From Novosphingobium guangzhouense (GTDB lineage: Bacteria > Pseudomonadota > Alphaproteobacteria > Sphingomonadales > Sphingomonadaceae), in contig NZ_LYMM01000051.1 in the NCBI RefSeq assembly GCF_002896965.1, positions 186,001 to 250,000 of the forward strand: a stretch of 64,000 nt of DNA, written 5' to 3'. How positions within the stretch are numbered: position 1 is the first letter of the stretch; the number at the start of each line of letters is the position of its first letter. Below the pieces are notes generated by a model. That model was not told the DNA's origin and made no database searches. It worked only from the letters and a program-made list of their open reading frames with translations. Positions 1 through 8,758 of this stretch are shown one piece after another. A program made the translations under genes and the position numbers.

Positions 1-51
1 CGCGTCGTTCTGATTCATGAACGAGGGGCGTCCAGGCGATCAGGGGCCGCA

Positions 52-813
52 ATGACCAACGATATCAAGTCTGCCGCACGTGTGCTCGACATGCTCGAAC
101 TGTTTTCGACGCGGTGCGGCGGCCTGACCCTCAGCGAAGTGGCGCGCGGTCTGGACTTGCCCAAAAGCAGCACGCTGGGGCTGCTGCGCACGCTGCACAA
201 TCGCGGCTACCTTGTTCGCGAGGATGAGGACGATACCTATCGGCTGAACGACATCATCCGGCGCGATGGCTTCGCGCGACACGGCCGCATCCTGCGCGTG
301 GCGCCTCCGGTGATGCGTGCGCTGGCTTCGGAGGCAGGTGAGACGGTGTTGCTGGGCATGCCCGATGCGCCCGGCCTTGTGCGCCTGATCGCCAAGGAGG
401 CATCGCCCTCCGACATCCGTTACGACATCGAATTGCCGCGCAAGGTGCCGGCCTACTGTACCGCGCTGGGCCGGGTGCTGCTGACGCGGCTGGATGCTGC
501 CGGCGTGGAAGCGGCGCTTGATGCGGTGCCACGTGCGCCGCTGACGGGTTCGACGCGGGTGGACCGGGCCGCAGTGATCGACGCTGTGGCTGCCGCGCGT
601 GAAACCGGCTTCGCGGTCGTGGAAGATGAATTCGCGGTAGGCGGGACAGGGGTTGCCGCGGTCATTCCGCTCGGCCCTGGTCAGCCGCTGGCCGCGCTGG
701 GCCTGGCCTGCATTTCGCAGCGCTACCGGCAGGATCCGGCCCGCCTGCAGGCCAACCTTGGAGCCGCCATCGCGCGCATTGCCGACGCGATGGTGGGTCA
801 AGGGAATATGTAA
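52..813 (+). CDS. IclR family transcriptional regulator
   Basis: A 253-residue regulator with the IclR layout: an N-terminal winged helix-turn-helix (about residues 20-58, LTLSEVARGLDLPKSSTLGL) followed by a C-terminal effector-binding domain (about 70-245). The ATG has AGGGG five bases upstream. IclR proteins usually control the neighbouring catabolic operon and respond to a small acid or pathway intermediate. Here the next gene starts about 40 bp downstream on the same strand, so the regulator is probably the first gene of, or the local controller for, the operon running to 9261. The length is normal and no residue is obviously missing. The ligand cannot be read from the sequence. Confidence 0.9.
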   Translation: MTNDIKSAARVLDMLELFSTRCGGLTLSEVARGLDLPKSSTLGLLRTLHNRGYLVREDEDDTYRLNDIIRRDGFARHGRILRVAPPVMRALASEAGETVLLGMPDAPGLVRLIAKEASPSDIRYDIELPRKVPAYCTALGRVLLTRLDAAGVEAALDAVPRAPLTGSTRVDRAAVIDAVAAARETGFAVVEDEFAVGGTGVAAVIPLGPGQPLAALGLACISQRYRQDPARLQANLGAAIARIADAMVGQGNM

Positions 814-852
814 AAAGCCAGCTTGATCAGAAACATGACGGTCGCAAACATC

Positions 853-2292
853 ATGAATCATCCCTTCCGAAATATCGCGCGTTCCAGTGTGGCGCTTTGC
901 GTCGCAGGCCTTGCGGGGGCGGCCATGGCAGCGCCTGCGGCGGATGCCGGACGCGAAGCATCGGTGCCACGCACCGACCGTCACGACTGGATCGTTCCCG
1001 GTGGCGACACCGACCATACTCCGCGCATGATCCCTGAACGGGCGGAGGCGCCGTCCGGCCGCGTCACGGTGCTGCGCGGCGGTCTTGTTTTTGACACGCA
1101 GTCCCTTCGGGTCGCACCGGGCAGCGTGGTGATGCAGGGGGAGAGGGTCATCGCGGTGCTTTCTCCCGACAGCACCGCATGGCCCGCCGATGCCAGGGTG
1201 ATCGACGTTGCGGGCAAGTTCGTGATGCCCGGCCTCATCGACATGCACGTCCACCTGACGTACCCGGACAACGCGACGCCTTACGACGTGCAGGCCGAGG
1301 ATGCCGACGGCGTGCTGCGTGGGGAGCGCAACTTGCGCTGGTTCATCGAAGCCGGATTCACGTCCGTGCGCGATCTTAACGGCGTGGGCGATGCGCCTTA
1401 TCGTCTTGCGGACTGGGCAGCCGAAGATGCGATCGCGGCCCCGCGCGTGTTCACTGCGGGCCACATTATTACGGGCACGGGTGGGCATGCCACGGAGCGT
1501 CCGGTGCGCCCGTCGCATGGGCCGGACTATGCCTGGGAACGCAACGGCGCGGACGCCTGGCGCGCTGCCGTGCGCGAAACGTTCAAGAAGGGCGCCAGCG
1601 TCATCAAGGTGGCCAGTCATTTCGCCCCGGATGAAATCCAGGCGGCGGTCGACGAAGCGCACCGCCTTGGCCTGAAGGTCACGTGCGACTGCGAGACGAT
1701 CTACACCCAGATGGCGGTCGAGGCCGGCATCGACATGATCGAGCACCCGCTGCCCCGCACAGACCGGACCATCGCCGAAATGGCGCAGCATCACACCGCC
1801 TCCGTACCGACACTGCAGGTCTACCAGAACGTGCTGGACCGCGCGGGCGGGTTCTGGGGATCGACTTCGCGCCGGTTCACGATGACGTCGGATGCGAACT
1901 TTGAACTGTTCCGCAAGATGAAGAAGGCGGGCATCGTCATGGGCGTCGGCACCGATACGATCGGCGATGCGAACAGGATGATCCCCAACATCTACATCGC
2001 CGAACTCAAGTGGTTCGTGAAGGGTGGCTATTCGATTCCCCAAGCTCTGCAGGCGGCGACGCTGACCAATGCGAAGTTGCTGGCGATGGATGACCTGATC
2101 GGCACGATCCAGCCGGGCAAGCTGGCTGACGTGATCGTCGTGGATGGCCGGCCTGACCAGGATATCGATGCGCTGCGCAAGGTATCGATGGTGTTCAAGG
2201 ACGGCCGGATGATGGTGAAGGATGGCGCGGTCGTGATCCCGCCGCATGTCCCGGTGCCGCTGCCCAAGCCTTCGCCCGCCGAAGCTCCTTAA
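853..2292 (+). CDS. Exported metal-dependent amidohydrolase (imidazolonepropionase-like)
   Basis: A 479-residue amidohydrolase-superfamily hydrolase. The chosen ATG gives a typical signal peptide (hydrophobic SSVALCVAGLAGAAMA). In-frame TTG 823 and ATG 835 are alternatives and none has a clear ribosome site. Seen in the barrel: HVH metal pair at H132/H134 (GLIDMHVH), candidate carboxylated lysine K252 (IKVAS), H298 (MIEHP) and D368 (GVGTD). Where relatives have an H-x-H pair at the end of strand 5 (GLKVAxHAH), this protein has TCDCE, residues 277-281, so both usual histidines are replaced by acidic residues. Relatives include dipeptidases and lactam or hydantoin-like ring hydrolases acting in the periplasm. 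It sits between the IclR gene and the transporter. The substrate is unknown. Confidence 0.85.
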   Translation: MNHPFRNIARSSVALCVAGLAGAAMAAPAADAGREASVPRTDRHDWIVPGGDTDHTPRMIPERAEAPSGRVTVLRGGLVFDTQSLRVAPGSVVMQGERVIAVLSPDSTAWPADARVIDVAGKFVMPGLIDMHVHLTYPDNATPYDVQAEDADGVLRGERNLRWFIEAGFTSVRDLNGVGDAPYRLADWAAEDAIAAPRVFTAGHIITGTGGHATERPVRPSHGPDYAWERNGADAWRAAVRETFKKGASVIKVASHFAPDEIQAAVDEAHRLGLKVTCDCETIYTQMAVEAGIDMIEHPLPRTDRTIAEMAQHHTASVPTLQVYQNVLDRAGGFWGSTSRRFTMTSDANFELFRKMKKAGIVMGVGTDTIGDANRMIPNIYIAELKWFVKGGYSIPQALQAATLTNAKLLAMDDLIGTIQPGKLADVIVVDGRPDQDIDALRKVSMVFKDGRMMVKDGAVVIPPHVPVPLPKPSPAEAP

Positions 2293-2310
2293 GAAGCGAG
2301 AAAGACTGCC

Positions 2311-3639
2311 ATGACGACTACGGCGCTTCCCGCCGACGGGCCTGCTGTGCGCCCGGAAGCCGGCTATGTTCCTGGCCGCAAGGACATTGCACGGGCACTT
2401 GCCTCGGCGATGATCGGCAACTGGTTCGAACTGTTCGACTTCATCATCTACGGCTATTTCGCGGCGCAGATCGGCATTGCGATGTTTCCGGAATCCGATC
2501 CGGTGACGACGATCCTGTCGAGCTTCGCGACATACGGCGTAGGGTTCGTGATGCGGCCCGTGGGCTCGATGGTGCTGGGTTCGATGGGCGACCGCTTCGG
2601 GCGCAAGTCGGCGCTGGTGCTGACGATGATGCTGATGGCGGGTGCGACCTGCGCTACCGGGCTTATCCCGACCTACAATGCGATCGGCCTCGTTGCTCCG
2701 GCGCTGCTGGTCCTGTGCCGTCTGGTGCAGGGTTTCGCGGCTGGCGGCGAGTGGGGCGGGGCAACCACGTTCCTCGTCGAGTATGCGCCTGCCAACCGGC
2801 GCGGCCTGTTCGGCGCGCTGCAGCAGTTGAGCACAAGCCTTGCGGTGGTGTCCGCCGTGCTGGTGGCGCTGGCGCTCAACACTGCGCTGTCGCCCGGGGA
2901 CTTGCAGGCATGGGGCTGGCGCGTACCTTTCGTACTGGGCATCCTTATCGCCCCGCTGGGCTTCTACTTGCGCGCCAAGGTGCCCGAGACGCCGCACTTC
3001 AAGGCCGAGCGTGACGTGCCCGAGCATCCGCTGCGCGAGGCGTTGACGATCCACCGTCGCACCGTGCTGACGATCGCGGGCATGGTCGTGATCTGGACCG
3101 TGGCGGGGTATACTTACGGCACGTTCCTTGTCAGTTTTGCCAGCCAGGTGCTGGAAGTGCCTTCGCGCTACGCCTTGCTCGGCACGCTGACCGGCGCGCT
3201 ATGCAACGTGGCGGTGATCCCGCTGGCGGGGTGGGCTTCGGACAAGGTGGGCCGAAAGCCCTTCCTGCTGGCCAGCGCCGCCGGTTTCGCGTTCGTATCC
3301 ATCCCGCTCTTTACCTTCATGGCCGAGGCGCGCAGCGGCATTTCCGTCATCACCGCGACGGCGGTGGCGGGAGTGTTCTCCGGCCTCTTCAGCGGCACCG
3401 CGCCCACGTACTTGTGCGAACTGCTGCCAACCCGCGTGCGCTACACCGCGCTGTCGGTGGGCTACAACGGGGCGGTCATGCTGTTCGGCGGCTTCGCGCC
3501 GTTCATCGCCACGCTGCTGGTGCGCGTGACGGGCGTGACGATCGCCCCGGCCTTCTACGTCACCGCAGCCGCCGTGCTCTCCTTCCTCGTGATTGCCTGC
3601 GTGCGGGCACCCGATCCTGCAAAGGCCATCGACCAATGA
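2311..3639 (+). CDS. MFS transporter, metabolite:H+ symporter (MHS) type
   Basis: A 442-residue inner-membrane permease with about 12 hydrophobic segments. The start of TM1 (IGNWFELFDFIIYGYFA), the loop motif GDRFGRK near residue 92 and RLVQGFAAGGEWGGA near residue 138 are typical of the MHS group (relatives of ShiA, ProP and KgtP), which import organic acids, betaines or shikimate-like compounds with protons. It starts 18 bp after the amidohydrolase, and its TGA overlaps the ATG of the M14 peptidase (ATGA at 3636-3639), so the two are translationally coupled. It probably imports the product released by the exported hydrolases. The substrate is not deducible. Confidence 0.88.
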   Translation: MTTTALPADGPAVRPEAGYVPGRKDIARALASAMIGNWFELFDFIIYGYFAAQIGIAMFPESDPVTTILSSFATYGVGFVMRPVGSMVLGSMGDRFGRKSALVLTMMLMAGATCATGLIPTYNAIGLVAPALLVLCRLVQGFAAGGEWGGATTFLVEYAPANRRGLFGALQQLSTSLAVVSAVLVALALNTALSPGDLQAWGWRVPFVLGILIAPLGFYLRAKVPETPHFKAERDVPEHPLREALTIHRRTVLTIAGMVVIWTVAGYTYGTFLVSFASQVLEVPSRYALLGTLTGALCNVAVIPLAGWASDKVGRKPFLLASAAGFAFVSIPLFTFMAEARSGISVITATAVAGVFSGLFSGTAPTYLCELLPTRVRYTALSVGYNGAVMLFGGFAPFIATLLVRVTGVTIAPAFYVTAAAVLSFLVIACVRAPDPAKAIDQ

Positions 3640-6431
3640 AGCTGACCCGCGCTCTCCTTCTTGCGACCTGCCTGACGCTGGCCACCCCCGCGCTGGCGCA
3701 GGAAAAGCCCGTCCCCACGCCCGAGCATGTTCTGGGTCACCGCATGGGCGAGGATCGCTATGTCCCGTCCTATGACGACATGATGGCCTACTGGCAGGCC
3801 GTGGCCGCCGTCAGCGACCGGGTGAAGCTGGTCGATATCGGGCCAAGCACCGAGGGCCGCCGGCAGGTGATGGCGGTGGTCTCCTCTCCAGAGAACCTTG
3901 CGAAGCTTGATGCATACCGCGAAACCAGTCGGGCGCTGGGTGCGGCGCAAGGCATCGATGCCGCGAAGGCGCGCGTCATGGCCGCAACCGGCAAGGCGAT
4001 GGTCTGGATCGACGGCGGCCTCCACGCCAGCGAAGTAGAGGCGCAGACTGCGCTGATCGCGCAAGTTCACGATCTTGTTTCCGCCGACGATCCCGAAGCG
4101 AAGAAGATCCGCGACAACGTAGTTACCCTCTTCGTGCCGGATAACCCAGATGGCCAGCAGTTCGTGGCGGACTGGTACATGCGCTTCAAGGATCCGATGA
4201 AGCGAGAGCCGGACCTGAAATCGCTTCCGCGCCTCTACCACCCCTACGTCGGGCACGATAACAACCGGGACTTCTTCCTCGCCACGCAGGTCGAGACGCA
4301 GAACATGGTGCGCGTGCTCTACCGCGACTGGCGCCCTCAGATCGTGATGAACCAGCACCAGACCGGGCCTGCGGGCACGGTGCTGTTCCTGCCGCCGTTC
4401 CGCGATCCGTTCAATTATCACTACGAACCGCTGGTGATCTCCAGCCTCGATGAAGTGGGCGCCACGCTGCAGAGCCGCCTGCTGTCGGAGAACAAGGGCG
4501 GTGCAACCACGCGCAGCGGTGCGCACTACGATACGTGGTATAACGGTAACCTGCGCACTTCCACGTACTTCCATAATGCCGTCGGCATACTTGTAGAGAT
4601 CATCGGCAGCCCCGTGCCGGAAACGATCCCGTTCGTGCCCGAACGGCAGGTGCCCGGAAACGATCAGGCGCTGCCCGCAAAGCCGGGGCCATGGTCGATG
4701 GCGCAGTCGGTGTCCTACAGCCTTTCGCTGGCGCGCGGGTTGCTGACATATGCGGCGAACAACCGCGAGAAGCTGCTGTTCGATCGCTGGCAGATGGGCG
4801 CCAATGCCATTGCCAAGGGCTCGACCGACAGCTGGACGATCTCGAAGGACCGTATCGAAGCGGCCCATACGGCTCTGGCCGAGCGAGGCGGCAAGCCCAG
4901 GCCAGTTCGCACCCGCGGCTGGAGCGAGATCGACGCGGACCTTTATGAAAAGGTGCTGCACGATCCTGCACAGCGCGATGCGCGCGCCTATATCGTGCCT
5001 GTCGACCAGCACGACTTTCCCACCACGGCAAAGTTCCTGACCTCGCTTTCAAGGCTGGGCGTGGAGATGAGCCGGGCGGAGGCACCCTTCACGGCGGCAG
5101 GCAAGACCTGGCCCGCAGGGACGTACATCGTGCCTGCCGCTCAGGCCTACCGCGCCCACGTGCTCGACATGTTTGAGCCGCAGCACTACCCGAACAACTT
5201 CGCTTATCCGGGTGGCCCGCCGATCCCGCCGGCCGACGCCTCGGGCTATACTCCGGCGTTTCAGGCCGGTGTCGAATTCACCCGCGCGCTCGACCCCTTC
5301 ACCGTCAGGACACGTCCGGTCAGCGGCGATATCGCGCCGGATGCGCAGCCGATCGCGGATGCGGGCGTGGAGGGCACGTCCGGTGGGTGGCTTGTCAGCC
5401 ACGACCAGAACGATGCCTTCCGCCTCGTCAACCGGTTGCAGGCGGCGGGCATCGCGGTCAGCGCCTACAAGACCCCGCTTGCCGTTGCCGGACGCCCGGC
5501 CGAACCGGGCGCGTGGTTCGTGCCTGCATCGGCGAAGGCGCGCGGCATCGTGGAGGACGGCGCGAAGTCGCTTGGCCTTGCCGTGCAGGCGGTTGCGGCG
5601 GCCCCTGCGGGCGAACGCCTTGCGGTGAAGAAGCCGCGGGTTGCGGTGATCGACCTTTACGGCGGGCTCCATCCCACCGGCTGGCTGCGCTGGATTCTTG
5701 ATGGGCAGGAACTGCCTTACTCGATCGTGTACCCGCAGGAACTGGACAAGGGGGGCCTTGCGAAGAAGTTCGACATCGTCGTCGTGCCCGACGCGGCGAT
5801 CCCCAATGCGCGTTCGGGCGTCGACGGCGGCATGTTCCGTGGTCGCTTCGACAGCCGCCAGCCCGATCCCAGGGACATGCCCGCCAAATACCGCGCGTCG
5901 CTGGGCGATATCAGCGGGGAAAAGACGATCCCCGCGCTGAAGGCTTTCGCGCAGGAGGGCGGCACGATCCTGGCGATGGGCTCGTCCTCGTCCGGGCTGG
6001 CATCGGTGCTCAACCTGCCTGTCTCCGATCCGCTGCTGGTCGAGAAGGACGGCAAGAAGGCACCACTGCCGAATACGCAGTTCTATGTGCCGGGCGCCGT
6101 GTTGACCGCCGATGCCAATACCGCCGATCCGATCGCCTGGGGCCTTAATCCCAAGGTCGACGTGTTCTACGATTCCAGCCCGGTGTTCCGTCCTACCGCG
6201 CCGGACGTGTCCGTCGCCGTCTCTTTCGGCGAAGGCAAGCTGCTGCACAGCGGCTGGGCCTGGCACCCGGAATACCTGAAGGACGCGGCCGCCGTGCTCA
6301 CCGTGCCGCAGGGCAAGGGCAAGGTCGTGCTCGTCGGCCCCGAGATCGCCCTGCGCGCCCAGACTCAGGGCGCCTTCAAGATCCTCTTCAACGCCATCGC
6401 GCTGTCTGCTGCGCGGCCGGAAGGAAAGTAA
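3636..6431 (+). CDS. Exported M14-family zinc carboxypeptidase, large form
   Basis: The ATG in the ATGA overlap gives a 931-residue protein with a clear signal peptide (MKLTRALLLATCLTLATPALA). The reading frame stays open far upstream, but that part is antisense-style noise inside the transporter. The M14 zinc-site motif HxxE is seen as H130-A-S-E133, with a candidate third ligand H241 (NQHQTGP), a conserved NNRD (209-212) and a candidate catalytic glutamate E321 (GILVEIIG). The domain is followed by about 550 further residues, including a stretch around 670-790 (RVAVIDLYGGL) resembling the class-I glutamine-amidotransferase-like fold often appended to such M14 proteins. It probably trims peptides or amide conjugates in the periplasm. 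One base separates it from the amidase gene. Confidence 0.87.
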   Translation: MKLTRALLLATCLTLATPALAQEKPVPTPEHVLGHRMGEDRYVPSYDDMMAYWQAVAAVSDRVKLVDIGPSTEGRRQVMAVVSSPENLAKLDAYRETSRALGAAQGIDAAKARVMAATGKAMVWIDGGLHASEVEAQTALIAQVHDLVSADDPEAKKIRDNVVTLFVPDNPDGQQFVADWYMRFKDPMKREPDLKSLPRLYHPYVGHDNNRDFFLATQVETQNMVRVLYRDWRPQIVMNQHQTGPAGTVLFLPPFRDPFNYHYEPLVISSLDEVGATLQSRLLSENKGGATTRSGAHYDTWYNGNLRTSTYFHNAVGILVEIIGSPVPETIPFVPERQVPGNDQALPAKPGPWSMAQSVSYSLSLARGLLTYAANNREKLLFDRWQMGANAIAKGSTDSWTISKDRIEAAHTALAERGGKPRPVRTRGWSEIDADLYEKVLHDPAQRDARAYIVPVDQHDFPTTAKFLTSLSRLGVEMSRAEAPFTAAGKTWPAGTYIVPAAQAYRAHVLDMFEPQHYPNNFAYPGGPPIPPADASGYTPAFQAGVEFTRALDPFTVRTRPVSGDIAPDAQPIADAGVEGTSGGWLVSHDQNDAFRLVNRLQAAGIAVSAYKTPLAVAGRPAEPGAWFVPASAKARGIVEDGAKSLGLAVQAVAAAPAGERLAVKKPRVAVIDLYGGLHPTGWLRWILDGQELPYSIVYPQELDKGGLAKKFDIVVVPDAAIPNARSGVDGGMFRGRFDSRQPDPRDMPAKYRASLGDISGEKTIPALKAFAQEGGTILAMGSSSSGLASVLNLPVSDPLLVEKDGKKAPLPNTQFYVPGAVLTADANTADPIAWGLNPKVDVFYDSSPVFRPTAPDVSVAVSFGEGKLLHSGWAWHPEYLKDAAAVLTVPQGKGKVVLVGPEIALRAQTQGAFKILFNAIALSAARPEGK

Positions 6432-6432
6432 T

Positions 6433-7281
6433 ATGCTGCGCGCAGCCGTTATCCAGCTCAACACCCGCAACGACAAGGTCGCTAACCTTGCCGCTATCGA
6501 GGCCGCCGTGCGCGAATGCGTGGCAAAGGAGCGCCCGGACTGGGTGCAGCTTCCCGAACATTGCGAATGGCTCGGCGGCTCTGTCGGTGCCCCTTTCGTT
6601 GCGGAACCTTACCGCGATGGAGACACGTGGACGCTGCTTTCGCGCCTTTCGCGTGAACTGAAGGTGTGGATCCACGGCGGTTCGTTCTACGAGCAGTCGG
6701 AAAATCCCGGCCGCGCCTACAACACCACCGTCGTCTTCGACCGCGACGGTGCCGAACGTGCCCGCTATCGCAAGATCCACCTGTTCGACGTGACGACCGC
6801 AGACGGTGCGAAGTTCCACGAATCTGCCACCGTCGATCCGGGCAAGGCCATCGTCACGTATGATTGCGAAGGCGTCAGTGTTGGCTGCTCGATCTGCTAC
6901 GATGTGCGCTTCCCCGAACTGTACCAGCAACTGGCGAAGCAGGGCGCGCAACTGATCGCGGTGCCCGCCGCATTCACTTTGCTGACCGGCAAAGACCACT
7001 GGGAAGTGCTGCTGCGCAGCCGCGCGATCGAGACCGAGTGCTGGGTGGCCGCCGCAGGCCAGTGGGGCACTTACCAGACCCCCGCCGGAGAGCGGCAGTC
7101 GTTCGGCCAGTCGATGATCATCGATCCGTGGGGCACCGTCGTCGCGCGGGTGTCGGAAGGGCTGGGAAGTGCCTCGGCCGGCATCGACATGGGCATTCTT
7201 GACCGTGTGCGCAGCCAGATTCCGGTCGCGGCGAACAAGGCGATCCGCATCGAGGCGTCACTGGGAGTTGCAGGGCTGTGA
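6433..7281 (+). CDS. Carbon-nitrogen hydrolase (nitrilase superfamily amidase)
   Basis: A 282-residue cytoplasmic protein with the complete Glu-Lys-Cys triad of the superfamily: E42 (QLPEHCEW), K114 (RKIHLFD) and C155 (GCSICYDVRFPEL). The sequence around the lysine and cysteine is closest to the Nit/omega-amidase and N-carbamoyl hydrolase branch rather than true nitrilases. It would hydrolyse a linear amide or ureido group. It starts 1 nt after the peptidase stop, and its TGA overlaps the GTG start of the next gene (GTGA, 7278-7281). The context suggests it acts on the compound imported by the MHS transporter. The exact substrate is unknown. Confidence 0.9.
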   Translation: MLRAAVIQLNTRNDKVANLAAIEAAVRECVAKERPDWVQLPEHCEWLGGSVGAPFVAEPYRDGDTWTLLSRLSRELKVWIHGGSFYEQSENPGRAYNTTVVFDRDGAERARYRKIHLFDVTTADGAKFHESATVDPGKAIVTYDCEGVSVGCSICYDVRFPELYQQLAKQGAQLIAVPAAFTLLTGKDHWEVLLRSRAIETECWVAAAGQWGTYQTPAGERQSFGQSMIIDPWGTVVARVSEGLGSASAGIDMGILDRVRSQIPVAANKAIRIEASLGVAGL

Positions 7282-8102
7282 ACTGCGTTCGCCCGCACGC
7301 CCTGCAGGACTTGAGCCATGCGGCCTTTGCCGAACGGATCGCTGCCGACCGTCCGGTCATCGTGCTTCCGCTCGGCAGTCAGGAAGAGCAGGGCCCACAT
7401 GCGCCGATGGGCGATTTCGTGGCGGCAGAGCGCATCGCCATGGCCGCTTCCGAAGCAGCCGGGGCCGTGTGCGCGCCGGTGCTGCCTTTCGGCTTTGCGG
7501 AGTTCTTTCGCGGCTTCCCCGGTGGCGTGCAGCTGCGTGGGGCCACCTTCCGCGCAGTGCTGCGAGACATGATCGACAGCTTCCTTGACCATGGACTGGA
7601 TCGCATCGTCATCGTCAATGGCCACTCCACCAACGCGCCCTTGATAGCCGAGGTGGTCCATGCCGTGCGGCGCGAGACCGGCATCGTGGTGCCGGCGGTG
7701 CACCTGTGGCGCTCCTTGCCCGAAGCCGTGTGGCAGGATGCGCATGGTGACAAGACCGCTGCGGCGCGCGGGCATGGTGCTGATCCGGTCACTTCGGTCA
7801 TGAAGTACCTTGCCCCCGGCCTTGTAGGAGAGGGCAAGTTCGGAGCGAGCCCGCGCAAGCCCGTGTTCGGCCTGCCGTCCGACCCCCACTTCGCCAGCGC
7901 GCAGTTCGGCGGCGTGTCGGTGGACCTGCCGCTTGACGCCACCGAAGTGGCTGACGACGGCGTGGGATCGGGCGATCCCTCGCTGTCCAGTGCGAGGGCG
8001 GGTCAGGTCTTCACCCGCTTTCTGGTCGGCCATGTAGGTGATTTCCTGCGCCATTTCGCGAAGTGCGATCCGCGCCGACCCGAAGCAGGGCCATCGGCAT
8101 GA
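7278..8102 (+). CDS. Creatininase-family amidohydrolase-like protein
   Basis: A 274-residue protein starting at a GTG that overlaps the preceding stop. Family features seen: GSQEEQGPHAP (E36/E37, H41), D46 and an NGH motif with H116. Creatininases open or hydrolyse cyclic amides, and other members deformylate pyrimidines or act on small peptides. This copy deviates: the usual NGHGGN or NGHYEN is NGHSTN (115-119), and the downstream HAGxxETS signature is HGADPVTS (166-173), which lacks the glutamate. The metal site may therefore be altered or the chemistry different. Its TGA overlaps the next ATG (8099-8102). The family is fairly sure, the activity is open. Confidence 0.8.
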   Translation: MNCVRPHALQDLSHAAFAERIAADRPVIVLPLGSQEEQGPHAPMGDFVAAERIAMAASEAAGAVCAPVLPFGFAEFFRGFPGGVQLRGATFRAVLRDMIDSFLDHGLDRIVIVNGHSTNAPLIAEVVHAVRRETGIVVPAVHLWRSLPEAVWQDAHGDKTAAARGHGADPVTSVMKYLAPGLVGEGKFGASPRKPVFGLPSDPHFASAQFGGVSVDLPLDATEVADDGVGSGDPSLSSARAGQVFTRFLVGHVGDFLRHFAKCDPRRPEAGPSA

Positions 8103-8758
8103 CATTCGACCGCCAGCCGATGCCGCAACGGGCCGCCAACCATCTGGTCAGCGGCCTTTCGCGCGTGGAGACGTCAACGCTGGGCCACTGGCGCCTGTGG
8201 GGCTTGTGCGATCCCGGTTTGCGCCCGCTTGCGCCGCAAATGAAGGCGTGCGGCACCATCGTCACGCTGGCTTTGCCCGGCCCGGACGGGGCCTTGCTGC
8301 ATGAAGCGCTGTCGCATCTGCGGCACGGTGACGTGCTGGTGATCGACCGACTTGGCGACCTGCGCCATGCGGCCGTGGGCGGGATCGTCGCCGCCGCCGC
8401 GAAACTGCGCGGTATCGCCGGTATCGTGGTCGACGGCCCGGTGGCCGATCTTGAAGAGGTCCTTGCCACCGGCCTTCCGGTATGGGCGCGGGGCGTAAGT
8501 GCGCGCACGACGCGGCGGCTGGGGCTTGGCGGGCGTTTCAACGCGCCCGTCAGCGTCGGAGGTGCCGTCGCCCGGCCCGGCGACATTGCGCTTTGTGATG
8601 GCGACGGCGTTGCTTTCGTTTCCACCCAAGAGGCTGCCGCCGATATCGATCGCGCCGAAGCCGCCGCCCGGCGCGAGACGCTGATCCGCGAAGGGCTGTC
8701 CAAGGGCATCGCCCTGGAAGACCTGCTGCCCCCTCCTCCTCTTGCGGGATCACGCTGA
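8099..8758 (+). CDS. RraA-like protein (class II aldolase-type fold)
   Basis: The overlapping ATG gives 219 residues. The RraA/HMG-aldolase core is recognised from GDVLVID (77-83), GGIVAAAAKLRGIAGIVVDG (94-113) and GGRFNAPVSVGG. HMG/CHA aldolases split 4-hydroxy-4-methyl-2-oxoglutarate-type acids into pyruvate and a keto acid, using an Arg-Asp pair in DGxxRD. Here that motif reads DGPVAD (112-117), with alanine in place of the arginine. Either this is a divergent lyase or the chemistry differs. E. coli RraA itself is not an aldolase. It sits in the middle of the coupled operon, one base overlapping the Lrp gene (TGATG). Confidence 0.82.
   Translation: MTFDRQPMPQRAANHLVSGLSRVETSTLGHWRLWGLCDPGLRPLAPQMKACGTIVTLALPGPDGALLHEALSHLRHGDVLVIDRLGDLRHAAVGGIVAAAAKLRGIAGIVVDGPVADLEEVLATGLPVWARGVSARTTRRLGLGGRFNAPVSVGGAVARPGDIALCDGDGVAFVSTQEAAADIDRAEAAARRETLIREGLSKGIALEDLLPPPPLAGSR

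Noticed and set aside
40..3054. A 1004-codon open frame on the minus strand opposite IclR, amidohydrolase and MFS genes
   Set aside because: Arg/His/Gln-rich antisense translation typical of high-GC DNA. The plus-strand genes have clear family motifs.
3201..3635. 145-codon N-terminal extension of the M14 peptidase frame
   Set aside because: It lies inside the MFS gene and has no family similarity. The ATG at 3636 begins a signal peptide and forms an ATGA overlap.
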